Origin: Diplocarpon mali
Lineage: Eukaryota > Ascomycota > Leotiomycetes > Helotiales > Drepanopezizaceae
Assembly (NCBI GenBank): GCA_024741835.1
Contig: JAENRP010000031.1
Span: 120,784 to 184,783 of the forward strand
Direction: 5' to 3'
Length of the DNA stretch: 64,000 nucleotides
Shown: one piece after another, positions 1 through 11,007 of the stretch
Layout: the number at the start of each line of letters is the position of its first letter
Numbering within the stretch: the stretch's first letter is position 1
Notes under the pieces: model-generated
What the model saw: only the letters and a program-made list of their open reading frames with translations
Told to the model about the DNA's origin: nothing
The model's database searches: none
Translations under genes and position numbers: made by a program

Positions 1-1311
1 CAGGAGTTTGCCGTGGTGATTATAGTTATGATTGTGATTATAGTATGGCGATGCCTGGGTCAACAAAGGCAAGGCAAGGCAGGCCGGGGTAATCAGGAGG
101 TCGGGATCGGGATCGGATCGGATCGGGGTGGGGTCGGACCGTATCGGGGAGAGAGAGAGAGGGAGAGAGAGAGAGAGAGAGCTGATGGTTCTTGATGGGT
201 GACTGCTACTCCGTTGCAGGGTGGGCAGGCTACGAGGTTCGCACCAACTCAGGCCGAGTGCACGTCCCGAGCAAGAAAAGACGCGACGGGGGAGGGGTGA
301 TTAGCTAATCAGGTCCGCTACACGTGATGGGCGGTCAAGGGAGTCAACAGAGGGAGGGGGGTCGGAAGGTCGGAAGGTCGGAAGGTCGGAAGGTCGGGAG
401 AGACGTCGGGATGTATGGATGGAGGCCGCATCGACGAGCAGCCGCTATTCCACGCCGCAGCACCATGGCCTCGGCAACGTCTGGCAACAGGAGTCGACGT
501 GGAAATCCCGGCGATCGAGGCCACGCGCAACGTGATGACGTCATGCAGTCCTGACTTGGTAGGTCTTTTTTATATACGTATATGTATATACATACATATA
601 CATACGTATACATACATATACATACATAACACATATATGTATATGTGTATACATACATATACACATACACATACATATACATACATAACACTTATATACA
701 TACATATACATATATGTATATGTGTATACATACACATACACATACATATACATACATAACACTTATATACATACATATACATATATGTATATGTGTATAC
801 ATACACATACACATACACATACACATACATTCCTACCAGGCTTGGGCTGGGTCTCGGCCGTCCTCGCTCCGGCATGGCAAGAGAGATGAGCCGCTACATG
901 TCAATGCAGCAACATTCCTTCCCCCGCCGGCTTCAAACCCAGACACATACTTCCCCCGCCATCATGTTCACATCGAGCAGACACAGCCAAGAGCGAGCGT
1001 TTGGCATGTAATTCCTTCGACATCTGATCGGCAGAGATGCCCCAGGCCGTCCTGGTCCATCGACGCCCGGGCGCCCGGGCACCGCTTGCGTCCGTAGCTA
1101 TGAATACAAGTCCGAGGAGAAACAGATCTGGTCCGCCCCCAGATCCACCAGGAGCACCCGTCCGCTCGGGCGATCCATCCCGCCCATCCCAGAAGCCGCA
1201 ACATCCCGCCGGCACAAGAGGCGGATCACGAGGGTCCCCCAACGCCCAAACCAACTCCCAAACCAACGCTAGATCGCGAGTACGTGCCCGCCCGCCCAAG
1301 CCGGATGCACA
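1..1311. other. Gene-free left edge with simple repeats
   Basis: No protein-coding gene can be supported here. Apparent reading frames are products of simple-sequence DNA. Visible blocks are a GA run near 149-182, a GGTCGGAA-type run near 357-400, and a long TA/CA-rich block at 561-830. The remainder up to 1311 is the 3' flank of the minus-strand SNF2 gene. Confidence 0.6.
561..830. repeat. TACATA / CACATA microsatellite block
   Basis: About 270 bp built from interrupted TACATA, ACATAC and CACATACA units. Two stretches (about 680-760 and 760-830) are near copies of each other, so the array also has a longer period of roughly 80 bp. It has no coding signal; the Tyr/His/Ile-rich frames across it are repeat artefacts. 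Confidence 0.9.
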
Positions 1312-4300
1312 TCATACGCCCAGCCGCCCCTTCTTGCCCGACGTGGGAGCAGCGTGCTTGATCTTGATGTTAATCTTGCGCTTCTGGGAGGTGCCCTGGG
1401 CCTCGTACTCGTCGTCAATCACGATAGGGCTGCGGATGCCGTTGCTCTCCACGGTAGGCGCATCCGTCATGGACCCTGCTCGGGTACTGGCCTGGCTGCG
1501 CTTGCCAAACGTGGCATCGTGGTGGGACTGGATGCCTTCAGCCAGCTCAGCCACCAGGGCGTAGTCTTTGGGAATCTCCTTGAAGTGTTCCGTGCAACCG
1601 TGGCACTGGATATAGAAGGCATTCGTGGCCTCGGGGAAGTGCAGTAGATCGTACTCCAGCAGGGTGTGGCCGATGAGGGTCGTCTGGTCAAAGTCGAGGC
1701 AGTCCTCACAGTAGGCCTTCTCGCACCAACGACATCTGTACAGCATGCCACCCGCATCCTGCGTACCTTGGTGACAATCGAAGCATTGGTGCTGTGGACA
1801 GTTAAATTGCCATCCCCGGGCCTTTGACTGATAGTCCCGGCTCAAGCAGTCGAAATGGAACGCGCGAGGGCATAGCTGGCAGCAGTGCAGCTCTCCGCCA
1901 TCAATGCAAACCTGGCAATGCGACTGTGGTTCGGGTGCCGTCTTCTTCGCGCGCTTGGTGCCTGCGAGACGGGAATCCTTCCCAGCCATGGTAGGAATAG
2001 CCTCACCCCAAGCGCAGTTCATCGACTCCTTGGAGATTGCATAGCCACCCACCATAACAGTAGTGTTCTTGCCGATGCGTCGGTCCTCCTTCTTGAAGAA
2101 CTCCTGTGCAATGTCCTTGTTGGTGTTGCTCCTAGCACTCTGGGACAATTTCTTGCCGTCAAAGACCGAGGACTCAACACGCTCCATCGCAGAGAGCCAC
2201 TTGCGCTCAGCTTCTTCGTCAACCTTGGCATCAGGGATTGCATCCTTCTTCACAGTGACATCAGCTGGCTGGTCTTTACACTTTGCAACAGTAGTCTCCC
2301 AGTCCCAGCTGAGCATCTCGTTGACGTCGACCTCTGGTCGCGAAATGGCAGAGGCCCCACGTCGAACTAGAGTCATGAGCTGGCTTGTGTTCAACTGAGG
2401 CATATTATCGTCTTCTTTGGAGGGTCTCTTCTTCGACTTCTTGCCCGTGCCGAACCTGGTGTGGGTGTCTTCCATGGCTTCGGTGACCTTGGCGGACAGG
2501 TAAAGCTTCTTCTGTATCCGGCCCATCATCTGCTCCTCAACAGTACCTTGTGAGACGAGCTTGTAGATAGTGACAGCATTTTTCTGGCCAATCCGATGGG
2601 CTCGTGCCTCGGCCTGGAGCGTGATTTGGGGATTCCAATCTTGATCAAGCAGAACAACGTCGGATGCAGTAGCCAGATTGATGCCAAGACCTCCGGCTCG
2701 GGTGGAAATCAACATGACTCGGTAGTCGCTGCTCAAGTCGTTGAACATTCGGATTCCCAAGTTTCGACGAGCTCTGGCGGTTGAGCCGTCGATTCGCATG
2801 GACCGGTAATGGGTTCCATCGCCACCTCGTAGCGAGAGCAATTCCTCCACCAAGTCCAACATCTTTGTGAATCCAGAGAAAATCAAAATCTTCTTCTTCT
2901 GCTTGATGACAAGCTCAGTGACCAGCTTCTCCAGGACAATAAACTTTCCAGAGGCTGTAATGACGTGGTCACCGCTTTCGTAAGGCTCCGGCTCGGCGTT
3001 TGTGATCTGGTACGGATGATTGCAGACTTTTCTCAACTGCATGAGCAAGTTCATGAGCTTCTGCCAATCTGACCTCTTGCCTTCGATCTCTATCTGCTCG
3101 CGCTGAACGGTTTGTTCCAGAATGGCCTTGGTTTCCTTCCAGGCGTCGGTACCGATGAGTTCATCGTTTTCCAACACAGCAAGGGCGCCTGCCTCCATCT
3201 TCATGAGCTCAGCCTCACGCTCCTCGGCTTCTTTCAAGGATTGCATATTCTCTTCCTCTTTGCTCTTGGCCCGCTTGAACAGTTCATCAAGGAGACCTTG
3301 ATCAGCCTTGGTAATCATTCGGGTATACCAGAAGCGTTGCATAGGACTTGACGCATTAGTAAGCATCAAAACACTGGGACGTTGGACTCACGAGAGGGGA
3401 ACGAATAAAAGCAACTCGGTCTTTGGGGGCAGATTAAGCTCAACGCCAGGGGACGTCTTCATGCGTCGCAACATGATGAGCTCAAGTAGGCGTCGAGAAT
3501 TGTCAAGTACGGTATTTGAGCACTGTCCTTTCGAGAGGTTGAAAGAAGTATCAAACAGCTCATTGGTCTTGTCAATAAAGACTTCTGGGTAAAGCCAATG
3601 TAGCAGCGACCATAGCTCGGACAAATTGTTCTGAAGTGGTGTTCCGGTCAATATCAGACGGTACTCGGCCTTGATGCCATGCAACGCCTTCGAGGTAAGG
3701 CTGGCATGGTTTTTGACGGTATGGCCTTCATCAAGAACAACATATCTCCAAACGAAAGCAGTCTTGAACCAGGACTGTTCTGCCTTGAAACAGTCATAGG
3801 TAGTCACGACCAGGTCAACGCCAATATCGTTATCATCTTCCGAGTCAGTATCCAGTGAAATAACCTTTTCAGCATTTCGTCGAGACTTCATCTTTTGCTT
3901 TGCCTGGGCAGTGAGATTTCCGTACATGTCAATTTCACCCACAACAATCTTCTTCAGACGTTGTCGCTCAGGAGCTGGTCCGTGGAAGCGGATTGCCTTC
4001 AAGCCTGGTGCCCACTTCTTTACTTCAGACATCCAACTGCTCAATACCGAGAGAGGACAGACAACCAAGAAGGGTCGCTGTAGCCTACCGGTGCCCCTTC
4101 TTGGATCATTCTCCTTCAGGTACTGTACGAGTGAGATGGTCTGCAAGGTCTTTCCCAGGCCCATTTCATCACCGAGAATCCCGGACAATCCCTGTTCTTG
4201 TCAGACGGAGCCAAAAGGTGGGGTAGAGCTCTTGCATTGTGATGGAGATACATCATGAAAGAGAGGCCCGACAGTTGGTAGGGCTTCATAGTGGCGACGA

Positions 4301-5174
4301 TTCCCTTGGGCTGCTTCTCAATCTCCTTATAGGATGTGGTCTTGGGCAGTTCGGCGAGCTGTGCTGCAGTCATTTGCTTCTCTTTCTCAACCAACTTCTT
4401 GACGTAATTGTGTTGAGGAGGTAAAAGGGGAAGTAACAAGTCCTTATTCTCGACGAAGAATCGGTTTCGATTTGCCGCAGTCTTGGTAGCAATCTCTTTT
4501 CGGATAGCCGTTCTCGTGCTGACTACCGGGGTGACGTTTATGCCAGTCAGATCGGAGACCGGATCTTTCGCGGCCTTCTTTCTGGATGGCTTTCGGGGTT
4601 TCTCAATGTTCTCCAGCGCCTTCAATGACATGTTTGGCTTGCGGACCCTGAGACGAGGGCGCGAGGGTTTCGCATACTCAATCTCCTCCTCGTCAAGCAA
4701 GCCCGGTGTAGATCCAACATGTTCATCATCCTCTTTCTCGATGTACTGGGAGCGCTGGTTCGGCGGGGTGTTGAATTGGAGTGGCGGCTGGCCGAGATCG
4801 GGGTAGTGGGATTGGGTACTAGTAGCTGTAGACTTTGGCGGGCAGCGGTTCACCTGGTCCATCTTGTGCACAGTGCTGACACCAGGGAGAAATTGCGATA
4901 GCAGGCTTGAAGCGGAGGAGCGGGGCGCAAGAGGTTTTTGCTCCGAAATAGCTGAAAGAGATTGCTCTGGGAGAGCTGCCGGGTATGGGGAGGATGTTTG
5001 CTGCTCGTGTTGTAGGTGGAATTGCGGATAGCTGGACGGCGATTCTTGACTGAAAGAATGCGATTCTGGTTCGACGGGAAGGGTAAAATCTGGGTAGGCA
5101 GGATGGGGAGTAAGGTGCCGGAAATGGTTTTCGGGGTAATCGGGCACATCGGGATACTCGTAAGAGCTGTCCAT
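1312..5174 (-). CDS. SNF2-family chromatin-remodelling ATPase with C-terminal PHD fingers
   Basis: Predicted nuclear DNA-dependent ATPase of the SWI2/SNF2 class, 1257 aa. Exons on the minus strand: 5174-4236, 4191-3392, 3346-1312. The N-terminal 260 residues are low complexity. Motif I (GDEMGLGKT) lies at about 320-328, a DEGH box at about 467, and the C-terminal helicase lobe with STRAGGLGINL and the HRIGQ motif at about 730-880. A C4HC3 PHD-like finger starts near 1057, followed by a second Cys/His finger and a short basic tail. An acidic/basic insert separates motifs Ia and II. Intron 1 (44 nt) is GC-AG; splicing it restores the conserved HHNGLSGILGDEMGLGKT block, which is otherwise frameshifted. 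Intron 2 is 45 nt with a CTAAT branch point. I cannot assign it confidently to ISWI, Fun30 or Mit1; the C-terminal position of the PHD fingers argues against a classical Mit1 layout. Confidence 0.94.
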
Positions 5175-7715
5175 CTTGGAGTTGACGGTTGCGAATTCAA
5201 GTGGAGTTGGAGAGGAATTCCACGGTTGCCAGGTAAGGCTGCTGAGAAGGCTGAGCAGGCTGAGCAGGCTGCTCGAGAAGAATAATCAGTACGGTGCCGG
5301 CGGGGCTGGGATATCTACTTTGCGAGACAGGCGGCGAGCATTTTCCATCGATCGTCTTAGATACGCCGGGCTGTGGAGGATCAGTTAAGTAGCTGGCCAA
5401 GAAGAATAACGCCTCCTCGATGCGACACCAATTCGCATTCGATGGAGGTATTGTGTTGATGGAGAACGAGTGGATTTTGAGTATTTCTTTGCCGCTCTAC
5501 TCTGTCAGTAGATCTGGGTTTCTAACTCGACTATTGTAGATGATGCATCTCGCATGATGGACCGCGCCTCACCACTTTTAGTGATTGGCTTATTAGCTTA
5601 CCTTCGAGCTGCCGTTGTGTATTTCTTTATATTCAAGAGCTGCTGGCAAGCCGCGGTGTTGCTCGGCATAGATGGCGAATTTCAACTCGTCGAGTAACAC
5701 CCGTTTGATTGGCTCCGAGGCCGGACAGCCTTGCGGGGTCTATAAAATGGACCTTAAAGCGGGAACAGTAGACGCTAAAGGTTACCCCGGATTTTCGAAG
5801 CGCTTGTGTATAACCAATACAAGGATTGACTTAATATAGAGCGAGATCATGGTTTTTGCATTCAAAACATGATTTATAATGTTCTGATATCTTAGATGCT
5901 GATCTTGATCCTTGTGCTTTGGGTCCTGATTCCTAGTTTGAGGAAGCGCCAAGTGTCTTTTGCCTTCAATGTTGGACCTAACTAGGGCTCTTCTACGTGA
6001 AATTCATTTTTATATCGTTGTGAAGTGAGAAAGCTACTCATTCATGCGAAGGCCAGGGGGGGATCCGACTTTCTGATCTGATGTTGGATCCGTATTTAAA
6101 GAAGCTGATATCAGCTAGCTTGAAAGTGCCCGAGACGTAAAGCTACCAGCCACAAAATCATGAAGTGATGGCGAGGCAAGCTATGGCATAGGGAGGCGAC
6201 GACTCAACATCTGTGCGCGGTGGCTCCTAAGAACCTGCAGATTCTTTTAAAGAGTCTGCAGAGCCGGGACTGGGACCTTTCGACTACGACATAAACAAAC
6301 CCCGAATCGAATAAAGCCAACACTTTCGGAAACATCAGAATGAAATTTTTTTCTCTAAACCACATTACCTCTCTTACGAATATCCTGTACTTCCGACCTC
6401 TACTAGCGTACTCTAGGGTTGTTCAAATATATACCTACAACCGAAGGAAAGGCTTAACAAAGAATACGAAAGGAAAAAAGGCGGGTCATAGTTTCTAAGG
6501 AGGAGAGGGACGAGGAGAAGGAAGAGGATATATTTCGATACTTTTAAAACAAAGTCGATAAGAAGGGTTACGATCCAGAGCTGCCGCCAACAAGTAAGAC
6601 GCTCTATATGATCAAATAAAAAGCCGCTATTAGCGTAAAAGGCTCATCCTAGAATAAAGAACCTAAGGCGACTCTATTTGTCAGGGTCCCTTCCGGGAAC
6701 GTACTCGCCTAAGACCTAGAGGGAATTAGTATCAGCTAAGGTAAAGGTTAGAATCTTATCTAAGGAATCAAGAATCATAGGTATAATAGGCGGAAAAGTG
6801 AAGATATAAGCAGTTTTTAGGCTAGTTTCTCCTTGTATATAAGTCCAACTATAGCGTTTCCTGCTTATGCTTTATAGTGTAGAATTAATATAGCATATTA
6901 ATAGAAAAAGAAAAAAGCTTTGGCATAGTGATTGAGCTATAAGCATCAAGGCGGAAAGTAGGTATAAAGTCGTTGCTGCGTTGAGCTCTCAAGCTCAGGA
7001 AACTTGCCAAGATTTTAGCCGGATTAGGCCTATAGGTGTAGGTAGTGAGTCCTGCCTTGGATAAGTAGGTATAAAGAGGTGCAACGGTTACTTTTTACCC
7101 CATGTTACTGCAGGAGGAAGAGCGCAACTCCCGATGAAAGTACTACGCTAAATACTTACACAACAATTTATGTGGAAATCGATGCTAAAGTTATTCTTTT
7201 CGTATCGCCTACACCGTCCTCTAGCTTGACAATGCATTCTGGAGGGGGAATAGAGTACAAATCATCATAGAATTATACTTGTGATGTATTTCACGATGCT
7301 GATCTACGTGTTAGCGTGCCACCCTATGCCATTGACTTTGGGTAGATGACAGCCGCTATACTTTGTAATTACGCTCACATGTTCCAAAACTTACCCCTAT
7401 CAAACTCATTAAGCTATAGTTGATTAGACGGGAGCTTGTAAGTAATAGCCAGAGCCGATTTCAATAGCCTCTAGTCCATTAAAACGTTGACATTTCTAAT
7501 ATTTAGATACCGAGGTACCTAGGATGTGGTTATAGTGGCTGCCTCGATAATTAGGCAACAGGAGGTTCGATACCGGCCCGACGTTCTACCTACCTGCCCC
7601 GAAGGTAGCTGCCCTCCAGGTCTGGACATCGCGGTCCCAGAAATACTTTCCTCTCTCTCAATATTCGGGCAACGATCGGGCTCAATCAACAACCACTACT
7701 GGCGAATCTGACGCA
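5175..7715. other. AT-rich intergenic region between divergent SNF2 and Clr2 genes
   Basis: This is the shared upstream region of two divergent genes. The part next to the SNF2 start (to about 5450) is ordinary and would hold its promoter. From about 5800 to 7500 the DNA is AT-rich with scattered stops in all frames and no long reading frame. It contains the dispersed element described separately at about 6203-6575. The last 200 bases before 7716 are of normal composition and would hold the Clr2 promoter. Confidence 0.55.
6203..6575. repeat. Decayed dispersed element, copy A
   Basis: This stretch aligns by eye with 42953-43290. Both contain the blocks CTCCTAAGAACC, AGAGTCTGCAGAG, a TTCGACT block, GCGGG-C-ATAGT-T-AAG and GT-GATAAGA in the same order and at nearly the same spacing. 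Many differences are C/T or G/A transitions, as expected of an old repeat mutated by RIP or deamination. No open reading frame survives and no terminal repeats were identified, so the element class is unknown. Confidence 0.6.
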
Positions 7716-9605
7716 ATGGGTGCTGTCTACTATCCATGCGTCGTCTCGCGCTCGGATGGGTGTAGGGAAACGGCCACAGGACGGAATGGAACCAAGGAGC
7801 CCAACCAGCCAACGGAAGCCCAGATGGACGATACGCCGCAGCAAAGAAATGATCCCAAGGATGCGGCGAATGGGCAAACGCAGCCCAAATTGATTGTAGA
7901 CTGTTACAAGAAGCTGGATAACAAGGATCTCAAAGCTGTGGAGTGGAGGCGCAAGCTGGGCGGCATGCTTATGGGTATTCTTGTGACTAATGAGAACAAA
8001 GATCTGAAGCGTAGGACTAGCTGCTATGTCTGTCTTGGATAAATCTGATGTTGAGTAGGTAGAAATTGGATTCTCAAAGACCTGCCAGAAGGCTACGAGC
8101 TATGGGAACACCTGAAGTACAAAGTTACCTACAAGATGGTAGATGGGAAGAGGAAGCAGTCCAACGGTAATTTCGAGAGGCAAGATGCCTACTTATACGG
8201 ACACCCGCAGGGTCGCAAGAAGAGATATCGGAGCCCAGCGGATTTCCTACCACATCTTCTGTGGCTAGCGGTAGACAAAGAGGGTGACAGCAAGAATTGC
8301 TCCTGCAAGCTCTGTTCGCCGGACGGAGATGACGAGCAGGCCAATGAGGTCGAAATCGAAGAGCTCAAGACTGAACTTGTCAAGCCCGAGTCAAAAGCAC
8401 AGGTCATCGCGCCAGCAACGTCGCGTCCACCTGCACCAGCTGCCCCAGCGCCCAAGCAGCCGCCGGCCACTTCGAAACCCGCACAGTCAATGGAACAGCA
8501 ATACGATAGCCAGGTCAGAGGGCCATACATGTATCGGCCGGGAGAAATGGTCTGGTGGGAGAACTCCCCGAGTAACAACTGGCGGCTTGGTGTAGTGTCC
8601 AAGAGAGGGGTATTGAATAATGCACCTAGGTACTTCATACAGCCATTATCCAATCCTATCGAATGCCAGCCTCCCAGGATATTGAATAAGGAGACCTCGC
8701 TCCGGCCATGGCTTGCGTGGAGTCTGCCACAAACTACGATCCCACAACTTCAAAACAAAGGCTTCGACGACGTGCCCTGGGATCGCGTTGTTCGAGGAGA
8801 CTTTGGCCAGAATCAAGCTAAGGAGTTTGTCGTGGATGGCAGCATACTGGCAGCGAGAGTCATCGACGCCAGCTATTCATTCTTCGACCGTAACGAGCAT
8901 GCTCTGGCAGGTCCCGGAGAGGTACACTACAACGGCATGTTCTTGGGAGGCGAAAAGATCTGGGTCGGGGAGCCTGTCCGTCTCCGAGGCGCGCCCGCTG
9001 CTGGACTACAAGCACCCGAGATTGTGGTTCTCATCATCCACAAGCTCATCGAGCGAATCTCACCGGCTGGCTCCTCGGTGTCCGTCGTGGGCGAGGTCTA
9101 CAAATGGGTGGAGATGCCCTCACCCTACACTAATCGAAGCCAATGGCCCACGCCGCAACTCCCTCCTCGGATGGTAGCGGACCTTCGTTTCCGCAACGAG
9201 GTGGCTGATAATGCAAAGACGGGGATCTGGTATGAGTGGAGATTGCTCGATCCCCTCGCGAAGAAAGGCTTGTCAGATATCAAGGGTCGTTGGTACGAGA
9301 CACAACGTCTGCTGCCGATTCTGGCTGATGCCAATCGGTTCAAACATGACATGGCGACTGGCAAGCTCCTGGACGCGAACGAATGGATGAACGCGAGACT
9401 CGACAACAACCCGGTTCCCGAGCAGAGACGGAAGAACAGAGCGGATACCTTCGGGCGGGCTGTGCCTGCAGAGTTCAAAGTCAGTCGAGGATTAGCCGGT
9501 GATCCTGCTGATGATCTGTTTCCGGATCACATGCCGTCGGCGAGCATGGGCTATTCGGGAATGGATCAGGGTCCAGGCCAGCAGTTTCACAGCGGCTCGA
9601 TGTAG
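7716..9605 (+). CDS. Clr2-type transcription-silencing protein
   Basis: Likely orthologue of the fission-yeast silencing factor Clr2, a subunit of the SHREC histone-deacetylase/remodelling complex at heterochromatin. Two exons, 7716-8010 and 8059-9605, give 613 aa. The Clr2 signature is visible just after the junction: WILKDLPEGYELWEH, then YLYGHPQGRKKRYRSP, PHLLWLA and the C-x-C-x2-C cluster (CSCKLC). A disordered Pro/Ala segment follows, then a BAH-like stretch beginning YRPGEMVWWEN that runs toward the C terminus. The 48-nt intron is the preferred model. An alternative donor at 7975 (84-nt intron) is also in phase and would drop 12 residues. It is divergent from the SNF2 gene, 2.5 kb away. 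The identification rests on motif memory, not a search. Confidence 0.85.
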
Positions 9606-10536
9606 CGGTAGAGGGCGGGATAGAGTATATAGGGTTAGTGTGATAGCATGGCTGCTTGTACCGCGAGTGGGTGAATGGATGGTTGTATAGCATGTCAGAG
9701 TAGATACCCCGAGCGTTTTTTGCATTGTTGCCCGGCCTGTCGCCGAGTCGTCGAATGAGACGTCTACTTGTCCCACGCCTTTTCGTTGTGTCCGATCGTG
9801 GCGTTTCTATTCTCGCTTCTCGTCATGGCAGATCTGTCGCTGACTGACGGAAATCCAACCCACACACGCGGTGTGCTCCTAACATGCATACCCTCTACGC
9901 ACGAACAGCATTCCTCCTCCCACGGCGTCGGCTGATTCCACCCGCTCTCTCTCCCGCTTTTACAACATGCACACAACCCCCCGTCTCGGCCAGGTCAAGC
10001 CGGGTCTCCCCGGTTCAATACACACAGCCGTTGCAACCTCGGTCCCGAGTGACGTTCCACGTCGCGGTCTCCGGCCGAGTATACGGTTCTCATGGATCCC
10101 TCTCGAACGGGAAAAAAAAGAGAGGGCTTCGCCGGGAGATATCTCTCCAAGACGAAAACCAATGGAAAATAGGTGTTTGATCTGAACGCAAAGGAGAAAA
10201 CAGCGCGCGGAGACGACGACCCGTGCTAGTCCCTGGCGCCAGGTCGGGCTGTGGGAGAGGCACGTGATTGTGATCGTATCGTGATTTTGCACGTGATTGT
10301 GATCATGAGCCGGGACGAGAACCTGGCCAAGGGGGGTGGGGTTGCGGCTTGGCCGAGCCCACGGCCCAGCGACATGGTGTGTGCGTTGCGGACGAGCAGG
10401 AGGGAAAAGGAAGCGCAGCCAGCCCCAACGCGACAGCAGTCCGACGGAGGCTGCGTGGCGGCGCGGGAGATCCGAGCGGCTTCGTCGTGGGCAGGACGCT
10501 CCGATCGACGCGAGAGGGCGCGGGCGCCAAAAGACG
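9606..10536. other. Intergenic, no gene seen
   Basis: This is the 3' flank of the Clr2 gene followed by GC-rich DNA with overlapping short frames on both strands. None shows a recognisable domain. A short A run at about 10529-10532 reads as TTTT on the minus strand directly after the tRNA and is a probable Pol III terminator. Confidence 0.5.
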
Positions 10537-10620
10537 AGCTCCCACCCTGGTTCGAACAAGGGACCTGGCGATGAAGACGCAGTGCTGCAATCGCCCGCTC
10601 TACCACTGAGCTATAAGAGC
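10537..10620 (-). tRNA. tRNA-Cys (GCA anticodon) with 12-nt intron
   Basis: Read on the minus strand, the 84 nt fold as a tRNA. The acceptor stem GCUCUUA pairs with UGGGAGC through two U-G wobbles. The D arm is GCUC/GAGC with the A-box-like AGUGGUA loop, the anticodon stem is GGCGA/UCGCC, and the T arm is CCUUG-UUCGAAC-CAGGG. The anticodon loop begins UU-GCA-G, so the anticodon is GCA (Cys). Removing 12 nt after position 37 leaves a 7-nt loop and a 72-nt mature tRNA. A TTTT tract follows the 3' end. Confidence 0.92.
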
Positions 10621-11007
10621 GAGTGCGCCGATGGGATGGGAGATCTGACCTATGTTACAATATAAACTTTGTGGAGAGGCAGTAACTACTAATCTGCACT
10701 ACTGGATAGCATGCTGCATTTGATTGGACCAGAGTCCTCCCCTCCCGTTGGACCCTACCCGCTACGATACCGGCTGTATGCCGAGGTTCAAGAAAACATT
10801 CGCCTACGAGCATGGCACGAGATGGCACGAGATGGCGAGGAGACTTGGTCGGAGGTGCAGTGTGAGAGGGTATCCCCAAGCGGCATTGGAGGCCCCACAA
10901 CTATTTCCTACTCCGGTCATCGACCAGACGCCATCGGCGGCATCGATTACAACATGATGTGCAGAATGGCGTGCAGGGTGCCGTCACACACACGCGCTGG
11001 GAGGCCT
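10621..11007. other. Short intergenic spacer
   Basis: This separates the tRNA-Cys 5' end from the 3' end of the thiolase-like gene; both are on the minus strand. Nothing recognisable was seen. A plus-strand open frame that starts at 10711 and runs into the thiolase gene is an antisense shadow. Confidence 0.5.

Noticed and set aside
344..1097. Tyr/Ile/Val/His-rich frames on both strands
   Set aside because: They are translations of the TACATA/CACATA microsatellite.
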